Notes under the pieces: generated by a model
Databases searched by the model: none
The model's input: the letters and a program-made list of their open reading frames with translations, nothing else
What the model was told of the DNA's origin: nothing
DNA from: Dermabacter vaginalis
GTDB taxonomy: Bacteria; Actinomycetota; Actinomycetes; Actinomycetales; Dermabacteraceae
Reading direction: 5' to 3'
Length of the DNA stretch: 64,000 nucleotides
Assembly: GCF_001678905.1 (NCBI RefSeq)
Contig: NZ_CP012117.1
Span: 1,178,001 to 1,242,000 of the forward strand
Part shown: one piece after another, positions 26,295 to 34,270 of the stretch
Layout of the letters: every line of letters starts with the position of its first letter
Numbering within the stretch: the stretch's first letter is position 1
Position numbers and translations under genes: made by a program

Positions 26295-27131
26295 ATGAAA
26301 GCTCTTTACCGCATGAGCGCGGTCGCTGCTGCCGCAACCCTGACCTTTGGCTTCGGCGCAGCCGCCAACGCTGCAACCGTTGACTGCAACGATCTCACCG
26401 CAGAGCAGAAGTCTGAACTCGAGTACGCCAAGATGGGCATCATCGAGGTCCCCGCTGACCTCCAGAAGTGCGTCATGCCGGAGTGGGACACGCCTTCCAG
26501 TGACGAAGCTGCTGCCGCCGAGAACGACCACCTCGACGCTGCTGAAGCGGAGTACAACCGCCTCAACGCCGAGCAGGATTGGGACACCCCGACCCGCGAT
26601 GAGGCTGCCCAGGGCGAGAATGACTACCTCGACGCTGCTGAAGCCGAGTACAACCGCCTCAACGCCGAGCAGGATTGGGACACCCCGACCCGCGATGAGG
26701 CCGCTGCCGCTGAGAACGACTACCTCGACGCTGCCGAGGCTGAGTACAACCGTCTCAACGCTGAGCAGGATTGGGACACCCCGACCCGCGATGAGGCCGC
26801 TGCCGCTGAGAACGACTACCTCGACGCTGCCGAGGCTGAGTACAACCGTCTCAACGCCGAGCAGGGTGCTGAGGGCGATGCAGATGACGTTTCGGATGAC
26901 GCGGTGGCCAACGGGGAAGAGGGCACCGCTGCAGCCGATCCCGAAAACAGTGACAACGCTCCTGTTGCCGAGGGTGAAGAGGGCGACGATGCCAGCGAAA
27001 CTGACGCTGCTGCCGCACACAGCGGTTCGAGCCTCCCTCGTACCGGTGCTTCGGTAGGCATCCTTGCAGCTCTCGGCGCTGGCGTCGCTGCCGTTGGCGG
27101 TGGCCTTAGCTACCTCCGCAAGCGCGCCTGA
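26295..27131 (+). CDS. LPRTG wall-anchored surface protein with four 32-residue repeats
   Basis: A 278-residue secreted protein. Residues 1-27 form a signal peptide ending ANA, a short Cys-containing region follows (Cys33 and Cys59 could pair), then four 32-residue repeats at 63-94, 95-126, 127-158 and 159-190, each starting (D/E)WDTP and ending YNRLNAEQ. An acidic Glu/Asp/Ala region precedes the sortase signal LPRTG at 247-251, a hydrophobic helix and RKRA. The whole mature protein is strongly acidic and the repeats look helical. Sortase should link it to peptidoglycan; no sortase is in this window. Codon use is ordinary, so recent transfer is not obvious. Function unknown; adhesion or surface-charge roles are possible. 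ATG start behind TAGGAGAAC. Confidence 0.88.
   Translation: MKALYRMSAVAAAATLTFGFGAAANAATVDCNDLTAEQKSELEYAKMGIIEVPADLQKCVMPEWDTPSSDEAAAAENDHLDAAEAEYNRLNAEQDWDTPTRDEAAQGENDYLDAAEAEYNRLNAEQDWDTPTRDEAAAAENDYLDAAEAEYNRLNAEQDWDTPTRDEAAAAENDYLDAAEAEYNRLNAEQGAEGDADDVSDDAVANGEEGTAAADPENSDNAPVAEGEEGDDASETDAAAAHSGSSLPRTGASVGILAALGAGVAAVGGGLSYLRKRA
26481..26864 (+). repeat. four tandem 96-bp coding repeats
   Basis: Units begin at 26481, 26577, 26673 and 26769. Units 3 and 4 differ by one base (GCT against GCC near the end), showing a recent duplication. Unit 1 is the most diverged (EWDTPSSDE, and His in place of Tyr). Confidence 0.95.
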
Positions 27132-27167
27132 TTTCCCGCGCAGAGTTCTTTCCTCACTCTGACTATG

Positions 27168-27195
27168 AAGGGGCACCCCCGCGGGGGTGCCCCTT
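27168..27195 (+). terminator. Rho-independent terminator of the LPRTG gene
   Basis: A near-perfect palindrome AAGGGGCACCCCCG/CGGGGGTGCCCCTT followed by CTTCTTTGT, 36 bp after the stop codon. The remaining gap to 27307 holds nothing I can support. Confidence 0.9.
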
Positions 27196-27307
27196 CTTCT
27201 TTGTCACAAAGCTGCGACGGTGCGGATGTGTGCCAGCGCATCCTTTTGCACGGTCAGCAGACCCGCGACACAACACAGAGTGGAGGGGCCCCGTGGACTT
27301 TGCTGCT

Positions 27308-27811
27308 TTAGAAGATCCCAAGGAGAGTAAGAGCGAGGCCACCGTAGGGCGCACTCAGGATAATGGGGCCAAAGGCAAAGCGCGTTTTTGTACTCTTCGT
27401 TCGCATGAGGACCCACAGCGCAGAAATGGCGCCCGCGCCACACACCCAGGCAAGGGCTCCGAGCAGAACTGGTGCGCCGCCTAGGGCCGCGAGGAGCACG
27501 GTCGCGGGCGTCACCTTCGCGTCGCCCATGCCGAGGCTCGCGGGGAAAAAGAGAGCGACGCTAAAAGTGAGGGCACCCACGACGAGAGCGATGATGCAGG
27601 CGCCGAGCACGCGGGTGTCGAGTTCGGGAACGATAAGGGCACCGATCGCCGCCGTGCTCAGGACAGCCCCGTTAAGGGCGAGGGTGAGCTTGTTCGGAAG
27701 ACGATGCTCGCGAATGTCGTAATAGGAAAGTGGTACGGCGAACGTGAGGTGCGCGCACGTCACGAAAATAAAATGCATGACCGCGACGGTTGATTCGAAA
27801 CTGCTGATCAC
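27308..27811 (-). CDS. short prepilin peptidase (A24 family, peptidase domain only)
   Basis: Membrane aspartic protease that removes type IV prepilin-like leader peptides. The 167-residue protein has about five or six membrane helices and both catalytic motifs: Asp32 in YYDIREHRLPN and Asp97 in LGMGDAKV (GxGD). The N-terminal methyltransferase domain of full-length PilD is missing, as in TadV/CpaA-type enzymes. No pilin or assembly gene is in the window. In mycobacteria a homologue follows aroE; here trmL, tRNA-Leu and the surface protein lie between and the gene is inverted. Start GTG 27811 or ATG 27778; neither has a strong ribosome site. Confidence 0.85.
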   Translation of the reverse strand: MISSFESTVAVMHFIFVTCAHLTFAVPLSYYDIREHRLPNKLTLALNGAVLSTAAIGALIVPELDTRVLGACIIALVVGALTFSVALFFPASLGMGDAKVTPATVLLAALGGAPVLLGALAWVCGAGAISALWVLMRTKSTKTRFAFGPIILSAPYGGLALTLLGIF

Positions 27812-27873
27812 GTCTCACAGTCCATCACATCGGTGGTGAACCCGGGCCTTAAACGGCATGGTGTGGAGAACTT

Positions 27874-28161
27874 TTAAGGTGCACTCACACGCATGATTCG
27901 TCGGCGCAACCACACCTTCTTACCGCCGCCGATGAATTTTTGTGTGCGGGCAAGTTCCCAGCGCCCATACTCCGCTTCATCGGTGAGCGCCTGCCGCGCG
28001 AGACCGATCGACGTGCCCTTCGGAATTGTCAGCACCTGAAACTCGTAATCACGCACGGAGCGCCCCCGGGTCACGGGAGCGTCGCTAAGGTTCGAGGGCT
28101 TCGAGACCTTCCACTTCGGAGGAAGTACGGAGGTGCGCGAACGATCCGGAATGTTCGTCAT
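27874..28161 (-). CDS. DUF5703 family protein
   Basis: A 95-residue basic cytosolic protein of an actinobacterial family of unknown function. The core is VRDYEFQVLTIPKGTS, ARQALTDEAEYGRWELAR and GKKVWLRRRIMRV. The ATG at 28161 has AAAGGAG upstream and gives the usual family N-terminus; the longer frame to 28281 would run through the divergent promoter region. It is divergent from the acidic protein across about 112 bp. Confidence 0.85.
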   Translation of the reverse strand: MTNIPDRSRTSVLPPKWKVSKPSNLSDAPVTRGRSVRDYEFQVLTIPKGTSIGLARQALTDEAEYGRWELARTQKFIGGGKKVWLRRRIMRVSAP

Positions 28162-28273
28162 GAGAGCTCCTTTCTCAGGGCGAGTCTGCCACCTTGTGCG
28201 AGCCTCGGAAAATTGGCGACGAAATCCGGGCAATCGGCTACCGCTCACTTCTTTTTCGGGGTATTTTCGTTCC

Positions 28274-28573
28274 ATGAACACGAAAGATCCTCGCGCCGCA
28301 CTGACCGCACTGATTGCCGCCCTTGAGCGCCACTACGATGTCATCGCCGCCACCAATGGCGAGGATGAAGATCAACTCGATGTGGCGACCGAACGCCTCT
28401 CGATGGCCTTCGAAAATTACGACGACGCGCTCTTCGACGCGTACAGCGTCGCGACCCCGTTTATCATTTTCGACGACGAGGACGATGACTACGACGACGA
28501 TGATGACTTCGACGACTTTGACGACCTCGACCTGGATGAGGACGACTACGACGATGAGGATGACGAGGACTGA
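28274..28573 (+). CDS. small protein with poly-Asp/Glu C-terminal tail
   Basis: A 99-residue protein. Residues 1-66 look like two or three helices (DPRAALTALIAALERHYDVI, ATERLSMAFENYDDALFDAY). Residues 67-99 are almost all Asp and Glu broken only by a few Tyr, Phe and Leu. No family function is known to me. Such tails mimic nucleic acid or bind basic proteins and cations in other systems, so a DNA-mimic or chaperone-like role is a guess. Start ATG 28274; upstream in-frame codons from 28133 overlap the divergent DUF5703 gene and lack a ribosome site. Confidence 0.72.
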   Translation: MNTKDPRAALTALIAALERHYDVIAATNGEDEDQLDVATERLSMAFENYDDALFDAYSVATPFIIFDDEDDDYDDDDDFDDFDDLDLDEDDYDDEDDED

Positions 28574-28609
28574 GCCCATGAGGCGCATCCCGTAACCGAT
28601 CACACACCG

Positions 28610-28640
28610 CGCGGTGCCTTCCAAGTGGGGAGGCACCGCG
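28610..28640 (+). terminator. hairpin between acidic-tail gene and uppP
   Basis: Perfect 10-bp stem CGCGGTGCCT/AGGCACCGCG with an 11-base loop, 36 bp after the stop. No clear T tract follows. The rest of the 145-bp gap leads to the uppP ribosome site. Confidence 0.6.
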
Positions 28641-28718
28641 TAGTGTCGCTTCGTGGCGCCAATGTCGCGCGCCGCGCATTGAATCGCCGGGCGTGCATGT
28701 TCTTAAGGAGTCGTTGAG

Positions 28719-29591
28719 TTGAGTTTTCTCGATGCGGTTATTTTGGGCATAGTCCAGGCACTCACCGAGTTTCTTCCCGTATCTTCAAGCGCACACGTGC
28801 GCGTCGTGGGTGAACTGCTGAATCCTGGGAAGGATCCGGGCGCGGCCTTCACGGCGATCATGCAGCTCGGTACGGAACTAGCCGTACTTCTCTACTTTTT
28901 CAAAGATATCGTTCACATCATCGCCCAGTGGGCGAAATCCCTCGTGGGCAAGGTTCCTCATTCGGACCCGGATGCACGCATGGGCTGGTTCGTGATCCTC
29001 GGCTCGATCCCTATCGGCATCCTCGGGCTGCTGTTTGAAAACCAGATCGATCACGCGCTGAGGAACCTCTACATCACGGCGGCGATGCTTATTCTTTTTG
29101 CCGTGTTTCTTGCGTATGCGGACGCGCGTGGTGCTCAGGAAAAGAGTCTTGACGAACTCACCCTCAAAGACGCGATTTTCTACGGCCTCGCGCAAGCCCT
29201 GGCACTCATCCCGGGCGTGAGTCGTTCGGGCGGGACCATCACGATGGGTCTCGTCCTCGGCTATAGCCGCAAAGCGGCAGCGCGATACGCGTTTCTTCTG
29301 GCGATTCCCGCCGTCTTTGCGTCGGGCCTCTACAAGGCTTACAAGGAAGTTCCCGCGCTCTTGACCCCCGAAGGGCGTGCTGCAGCGGCCGTAGCGGGAG
29401 AGCCCAGCCTCACGGCGATCATTGTGGCAACCCTCGTTGCTTTCGTGCTTGGGTACGCCGTGATCGTGTGGTTCATGCGCCTTATCGAAACCCACTCGTA
29501 CGCGGTGTTCGTGTGGTATCGCTTGATCGCAGGCACGGTGCTCCTACTGCTGCTTCTCTTCGGAGTCGTCTCTCCGATCGGCGGCGCATAG
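28719..29591 (+). CDS. uppP: undecaprenyl-diphosphatase
   Basis: Polytopic membrane phosphatase (BacA/UppP) that recycles undecaprenyl pyrophosphate for cell-wall synthesis and confers bacitracin tolerance. The 290-residue protein has the two active-site motifs [14 protein letters not shown] (residues 13-26) and PGVSRSGGT (165-173, Arg169), with about eight membrane helices. Translation starts at TTG (28719) eight bases after AAGGAG; this rare start is supported by the family N-terminus. It converges on the PAC2 gene with a 37-bp gap. Confidence 0.95.
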   Translation: MSFLDAVILGIVQALTEFLPVSSSAHVRVVGELLNPGKDPGAAFTAIMQLGTELAVLLYFFKDIVHIIAQWAKSLVGKVPHSDPDARMGWFVILGSIPIGILGLLFENQIDHALRNLYITAAMLILFAVFLAYADARGAQEKSLDELTLKDAIFYGLAQALALIPGVSRSGGTITMGLVLGYSRKAAARYAFLLAIPAVFASGLYKAYKEVPALLTPEGRAAAAVAGEPSLTAIIVATLVAFVLGYAVIVWFMRLIETHSYAVFVWYRLIAGTVLLLLLLFGVVSPIGGA

Positions 29592-29628
29592 AATCCCGCA
29601 CTGTGCATCCGGCAAGACGAAGCTGAAT

Positions 29629-30480
29629 CTAGCCCTCCTTGCCATCTTCGCGGCTGCGCAGGAACTGCTCGAATTCCGAAGCGATTCGTTCGCCTGACGC
29701 CTCGGGAAGCTCAGTAGCATCACGCAAGCTTTCGAGCTGTTCAATGTAATGCTTGATGTCTTCTTCCTCGTTGGCCATGGCGTCCATGCCGCGCTCCCAC
29801 GCTCGAACGTCCTCATCCAGATCCCCGAGAGGGATCTGCATGTCGAGTTCGCGCCCCAAAGTTGTGAGGAGGTACCACGCAGCTTTGGGCACGGGATTTT
29901 GGCCAACGTAGTTCGGTACCTGTACCCACACGGCTAGGGTGCCGACGCCTGCTTCGACCGCAATGTCGTTGAGGATCGTGGGGATACCTATCGGACCTTC
30001 GTAGTCGTTGGCATCAGCAACCTGTGGCGTGTGAGAGCTCCACGTGACCGTCGTGGGAAGTGGCCTTGTGTGGGGCGTATCGGCGAGGAGAGCCCCCAGG
30101 GTGACGAGGAGCGTGCAGCCTTCGATGTCGATGCGGTCGAGGATCTCTTCGCAGTACCCCGTCCAGTTGAACGAGGGCTCTGGACCGGTGATGAGGAGAA
30201 TGCGGGTGCCCTGATGCGGAAGCAACGGAATGATTTGCGTGTGTGGCCACGTGACTCGACGCTGGCCTTCGCTGTCTCGCGCGATGAGGGGGCGGTTGAT
30301 CTGGAAGTCCACGTAGCCGTTGGCATCGATGGTGTGAGTGGGGGCGTTCTCGTCGACACCGATCGTGTTCATGAGGTGGGAGAGAGCCTCGCTACTGGCG
30401 GTCCCCGCATCGTTCCATCCGCCGAACGCGGCGATGGCAATAGTGCGGATTACCTCGTCGTTCGCGGGCATTTCGGCCAC
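29629..30480 (-). CDS. PAC2 family protein (proteasome assembly chaperone-like fold)
   Basis: A 283-residue protein of the PAC2 family, whose archaeal and actinobacterial members resemble eukaryotic proteasome assembly chaperone 2 and may have ATP-dependent ligase-like homologues. AAFGGWNDAGTASSEALSHL, LITGPEPSFNWTGYCEEIL, VTLGALLADTPHTRPLP and the C-terminal helical region with DIKHYIEQLESLRD are typical. GTG at 30478-30480, four bases after GGAGGAAAG, is preferred; GTG 30501 and ATG 30471 are alternatives. It lies close to the proteasome genes in this window, as in mycobacteria. A link to proteasome assembly is inference. Confidence 0.85.
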   Translation of the reverse strand: MAEMPANDEVIRTIAIAAFGGWNDAGTASSEALSHLMNTIGVDENAPTHTIDANGYVDFQINRPLIARDSEGQRRVTWPHTQIIPLLPHQGTRILLITGPEPSFNWTGYCEEILDRIDIEGCTLLVTLGALLADTPHTRPLPTTVTWSSHTPQVADANDYEGPIGIPTILNDIAVEAGVGTLAVWVQVPNYVGQNPVPKAAWYLLTTLGRELDMQIPLGDLDEDVRAWERGMDAMANEEEDIKHYIEQLESLRDATELPEASGERIASEFEQFLRSREDGKEG

Positions 30481-30554
30481 CTTTCCTCCTTCATCAAGCA
30501 CTGTTACGGCGCGTCGTGCAAGTATAGAACTCGATACTGCAGGCTCGAAAAGAG

Positions 30555-31652
30555 GTGCGTGTGCAAAAGACGTCAGAACGGTCGATGCCGAAGATCTCGA
30601 TGGGGATCGGAAGCCTTCTCTTTACCCTATTGCTCGCGGTCATGGTGGAACCGCGATTCGCTCAGGTTCTGCCGCAGGGATATGCGATCGGGGCAGCCGC
30701 GATTGTAGCCGTGGTGTTCCTGCTTTCGGTTGCTCTTCACGAGGTCGCCCATGCGTTGGTTGCTCACGCCTTCGGTGCGCGAGTGTGCGAGATCGCGCTC
30801 ACGGTCTATGGCGGGCACACCACCTATGAAGGGCCGCGCCTCAAGCCCGTGCGTTCCATGCTTATTTCGCTCGCGGGTCCCGGAACTAACGCGATCCTTG
30901 CCCTTGTTTTCAGTGCTCTCTCTCAGAGCCTGACCCCGGCTTTCATGAATAGCGGCTCCGCGGCGCTACTGATGGTCGCGATCGCATGCCAGTTTTTAGC
31001 GACCCTGAATTGGGCACTCGCGATCTTCAATGTCATGCCGGGGCTTCCCATGGATGGCGGCCGCGCTTTCGAGGCGCTTCTTCGCGCATCAGGGGTCAAT
31101 TCCGCACGCGCGACCATCATCACGGGGTGGACCGGTCGTGTGATTGCCGTCGCTGTCGTTGTTGTTCCACTCGTGCATGCTCTCCTGAACGGCACGTATC
31201 CCTCGCCCATTTGGATCGTGTGGAGCGTTCTGATCGCGCTTTCGCTCTTTCAAGGGGCGTCGCAGGCAATTGCCCACGCGCGGCTTCTTGAGGAGGCGGA
31301 TATGCTTCACACTTCACACGTTTCACGGGAGGTCAGGAGACTGTCGAATGCAGCGACCGTTGGACGCGAACGCGCGTACGTTGAGCGGGGTGGCCTGTAC
31401 GTCGATAGTGACAACGTAGTGCTTGCACCGGGTGCCGAGGTTGAGCAAGCCCCCGATGACTACCCGGTCCACGCGGTTCTCACGCCGCTCGTGAAAGCGA
31501 GTGTTCTTGAAGGGCGCCCCGAAGGCAGCGATCTGCTCGCGGCCATGCAAGCCGACGAAGCACCCGCTTACCTCGTGCGTAACGACGCCGGTCTGGTCGA
31601 GAGCGTGATTTTTGCTGAGGACGTTGCTCGAGCGTTGAACGCTCGCGGGTGA
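30555..31652 (+). CDS. site-2-type intramembrane metalloprotease (M50)
   Basis: A 365-residue membrane protease. LLSVALHEVAHALVAH carries the zinc ligands His62, Glu63 and His66, and NVMPGLPMDGGRAFE carries the third ligand Asp167. About six membrane helices cover residues 18-235. The C-terminal cytoplasmic part (about 245-365) ends in a CBS-like segment with APAYLVRNDAGLVESVIFAEDV. S2P enzymes without PDZ but with CBS-like regions are related to sporulation factor SpoIVFB; the target is unknown. The gene is divergent from PAC2 and 30 bp upstream of trmI. Confidence 0.88.
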   Translation: MRVQKTSERSMPKISMGIGSLLFTLLLAVMVEPRFAQVLPQGYAIGAAAIVAVVFLLSVALHEVAHALVAHAFGARVCEIALTVYGGHTTYEGPRLKPVRSMLISLAGPGTNAILALVFSALSQSLTPAFMNSGSAALLMVAIACQFLATLNWALAIFNVMPGLPMDGGRAFEALLRASGVNSARATIITGWTGRVIAVAVVVVPLVHALLNGTYPSPIWIVWSVLIALSLFQGASQAIAHARLLEEADMLHTSHVSREVRRLSNAATVGRERAYVERGGLYVDSDNVVLAPGAEVEQAPDDYPVHAVLTPLVKASVLEGRPEGSDLLAAMQADEAPAYLVRNDAGLVESVIFAEDVARALNARG

Positions 31653-31682
31653 CGGTCGGTAAATCCACGTAGACTCACGAGT

Positions 31683-32720
31683 ATGACTTTGCCCGATTCC
31701 AACGAAAAATCCGTGACCGCGCGCCTTGACCGCACCGGGCCCTTTGTCGTGGGAGATAAGGTCCAGCTTGCCGATCACAAGAATCGCCTAAACACGATCA
31801 CCCTTAAAGAGGGCGGGGTGCACCATTCGCACCGCGGGTACGTTCGCCACGATGATCTCATCGGGAAGCCCGACGGCACGGTCGTCGAGAACAGCGCGGG
31901 GGTTGCCTTTCAAGCCCTTCGGCCTCTCTACAACGACTACATGATGGCGATGCCGCGCGGTGCCGCGATTATCTACCCCAAAGATTCGGCGCAGATCCTC
32001 ATGTACGGGGATATTTTTCCGGGGGCACGCGTGCTCGAAGCGGGCGTGGGTTCGGGCGGTCTCACGATCGCGCTCTTGCGCGCGGTTGGTTCCGACGGCT
32101 CCTTGCGTTCCATCGAACGCCGCGAGGACTTTGCTGAGGTCGCGAAAGCCAACGTCGAGAATTTCTTCGGGGAGCTTCCCTCGTGGTGGGATCTGAGCGT
32201 CGGCGATTTCCAGGACGGAGCGCACGCACTCGCCGCAGCCGGCGGGCGCGTTGACCGGGTTGTCCTCGATATGCTCGCCCCTTGGGAGTGTGTGCAAAGC
32301 GCGGGCGAGGTGCTTGAAGACGGGGGAGTCTTCCTTGCGTATGTCGCGACGGTGACGCAGCTGTCGAGAACGGTGGAGGCTCTTCGAGATCACGGTGAGT
32401 TCACGGAGCCGTACGCGTGGGAGACGATGATGCGTCCCTGGCATCTCGACGGACTTGCGGTGCGTCCGGAGCACCGTATGAACGCCCATACGGGATTTTT
32501 GCTGACGTCGCGGCGTACCGCTCGCGGATCGAAGGCGCTCCTTCGCAAGCAACGCCCCGCGCCCGGATCGCGCGACGAGGCCGAGCTCAACGATCCCGCG
32601 AATGAGGGCTTTGGTGGCACGAACAATACATGGACCGGTGAGGATTTCCACGAGCGCAACGTCGCGCCGCGCAAAACGAAACGTGCCCTCCGCGACATTA
32701 GACAAGGGAGGACAAGGTGA
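31683..32720 (+). CDS. trmI: tRNA (adenine-58-N1)-methyltransferase
   Basis: TrmI makes m1A58 in the T loop of tRNAs using SAM, stabilising tRNA. The 345-residue protein has the SAM motif [15 protein letters not shown] (118-132), [12 protein letters not shown] and an N-terminal beta-barrel domain ([18 protein letters not shown]). The C-terminus has a basic tail of about 60 residues beyond the catalytic core. Its TGA overlaps the GTG of mpa (GTGA). TrmI beside the proteasome ATPase gene is a conserved actinobacterial arrangement. Confidence 0.94.
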   Translation: MTLPDSNEKSVTARLDRTGPFVVGDKVQLADHKNRLNTITLKEGGVHHSHRGYVRHDDLIGKPDGTVVENSAGVAFQALRPLYNDYMMAMPRGAAIIYPKDSAQILMYGDIFPGARVLEAGVGSGGLTIALLRAVGSDGSLRSIERREDFAEVAKANVENFFGELPSWWDLSVGDFQDGAHALAAAGGRVDRVVLDMLAPWECVQSAGEVLEDGGVFLAYVATVTQLSRTVEALRDHGEFTEPYAWETMMRPWHLDGLAVRPEHRMNAHTGFLLTSRRTARGSKALLRKQRPAPGSRDEAELNDPANEGFGGTNNTWTGEDFHERNVAPRKTKRALRDIRQGRTR

Positions 32721-34270
32721 AGAGTTACCAGGAGCTGAACGAGGAGCTCTCAAAGCTCGCTCGCAGTAACGATCAACTCGTCACATCACTGGCGAAGGCG
32801 CGTGAACAAATCGTGCAGTTGCGCAGTGATCTCGAGTCTCTTGCCGACCCGCCGTCGTCGTTTGGCGTCTTTGTCGAGCGTGTGGGGGAGAACCAGATCG
32901 ATATCCTTCACAACGGTCGCAAACTCCGCGTGCTCGTGGCACCCGAGGTAGACGTGGATGCCCTCATGAAAGGCCAGGAGGTGCGGCTCAATGAGAACCT
33001 CATCGCCGTGGAAGCTCTTGCCCACGAGACGACGGGCTTCGTCGCGACCGCTGTCGAGCAGCTCGAGGATGCGCGCGTGCTCGTCCAGGTGCACGCGGAT
33101 GAGCAGCGGGTGATGAACGTTGTGCCCGCGCTGCGCGAGAGCCGTATCAATCGCGGGGATCACCTCATGGTCGATCCCAAGTCTGCGCTCGTGCTAGAGG
33201 TGCTCGAGCGCAAGGAAGTCGCGGACCTCATTCTCGAGCATATTCCCGACGTTTCCTACAGTGACATCGGTGGTCTCGGTGATCAGATCGAGGCGATTCG
33301 AGACGCCATCGAAATGCCGTTTCTCCACCAGGATCTTTTTCGCGAGTACGGCCTGCGGCCGCCGAAGGGGGTTCTCCTCTACGGCCCTCCCGGCTGTGGC
33401 AAGACCATGATCGCGAAAGCTGTGGCCCATGAACTTGCGTTGAAGGCTGCTCGGCAGCGCGGTCAGGACCCGAGCGAAGTCGTGAGCCGATCGTGGTTCC
33501 TCAACGTCAAAGGCCCTGAGATTCTGAACAAATACGTGGGGGAGACCGAGCGCTCAATTCGCCTCGTGTTCGAGCGGGCCCGGGAGAAGGCTAGTTCGGG
33601 CAACCCCGTCGTGGTGTTCTTTGACGAAATGGACTCGCTTTTCCGCACCAGGGGTTCTGGTGTGAGTTCGGATGTCGAGTCGACCGTCGTACCGCAGCTT
33701 CTCGCAGAAATCGACGGCGTGGAGAGTCTTGAGAACGTCATCGTGATCGGGGCGTCGAATCGCGAGGACATGATCGATCCGGCCATTGTGCGGCCCGGAA
33801 GGCTTGATGTGAAGATCCGCATCGAGCGTCCAGGGCCGAAGGCCGGCGCGGAAATCCTGCGGCTTTACCTTACGGATGATGTCCCGCTCGCCGAGGACCT
33901 CGATGCTCTCGTGAACTTCGCGATCGAACGCGTCTATGCCCGTGAGGAGGAGATGGCGTACGTCGATCTCGAGTATGCCGACGGCACGACCGAGGTGCTG
34001 TACTTTGCGGAGTTCATGTCGGGTGCAATGCTGCGCAACATTGTGGATCGCGCCAAGAAACTTGCGATCAAGGCCGAGCTCTCTGATAGTGAACGCGGCA
34101 TTACCCGCGCCCACCTCCTCGAGGCGATCCACACCGAGTTCAAGGAGAACGAGGATCTCCCGTCGACCGCGAACCCCGACGACTGGGCACGCGTTGCCGG
34201 TCGTCGCGGCCAAAGGATTACGCGCATGACTCCGCGCCGAGCCGGCGCCACCGGTGGTGGTGCGCAGTGA
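32717..34270 (+). CDS. mpa: proteasome-associated AAA ATPase (Mpa/ARC)
   Basis: Ring ATPase that binds Pup on tagged proteins, unfolds them and threads them into the 20S proteasome. In 517 residues it has an N-terminal coiled coil (1-43, which binds Pup), tandem OB-type domains (about 47-170), Walker A GPPGCGKT (223-230), Walker [10 protein letters not shown] (Asp303, Glu304) and the sensor/arginine region [11 protein letters not shown]. Mycobacterial Mpa is longer (about 609) and ends in a Gln-Tyr-Leu tail that docks on PrcA. Here the end is [11 protein letters not shown] with no penultimate Tyr. GTG start overlaps the trmI stop; its own stop overlaps dop (GTGA). Confidence 0.95.
   Translation: MKSYQELNEELSKLARSNDQLVTSLAKAREQIVQLRSDLESLADPPSSFGVFVERVGENQIDILHNGRKLRVLVAPEVDVDALMKGQEVRLNENLIAVEALAHETTGFVATAVEQLEDARVLVQVHADEQRVMNVVPALRESRINRGDHLMVDPKSALVLEVLERKEVADLILEHIPDVSYSDIGGLGDQIEAIRDAIEMPFLHQDLFREYGLRPPKGVLLYGPPGCGKTMIAKAVAHELALKAARQRGQDPSEVVSRSWFLNVKGPEILNKYVGETERSIRLVFERAREKASSGNPVVVFFDEMDSLFRTRGSGVSSDVESTVVPQLLAEIDGVESLENVIVIGASNREDMIDPAIVRPGRLDVKIRIERPGPKAGAEILRLYLTDDVPLAEDLDALVNFAIERVYAREEEMAYVDLEYADGTTEVLYFAEFMSGAMLRNIVDRAKKLAIKAELSDSERGITRAHLLEAIHTEFKENEDLPSTANPDDWARVAGRRGQRITRMTPRRAGATGGGAQ

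Noticed and set aside
26205-27176. 323-codon minus-strand frame opposite the LPRTG gene
   Set aside because: Its repeats are the complement of the real 96-bp repeats; the plus-strand protein has signal peptide, LPRTG and terminator.
25573-28161. Prophage or integrative element at tRNA-Leu
   Set aside because: No integrase, no duplicated tRNA end and no phage structural genes were found.
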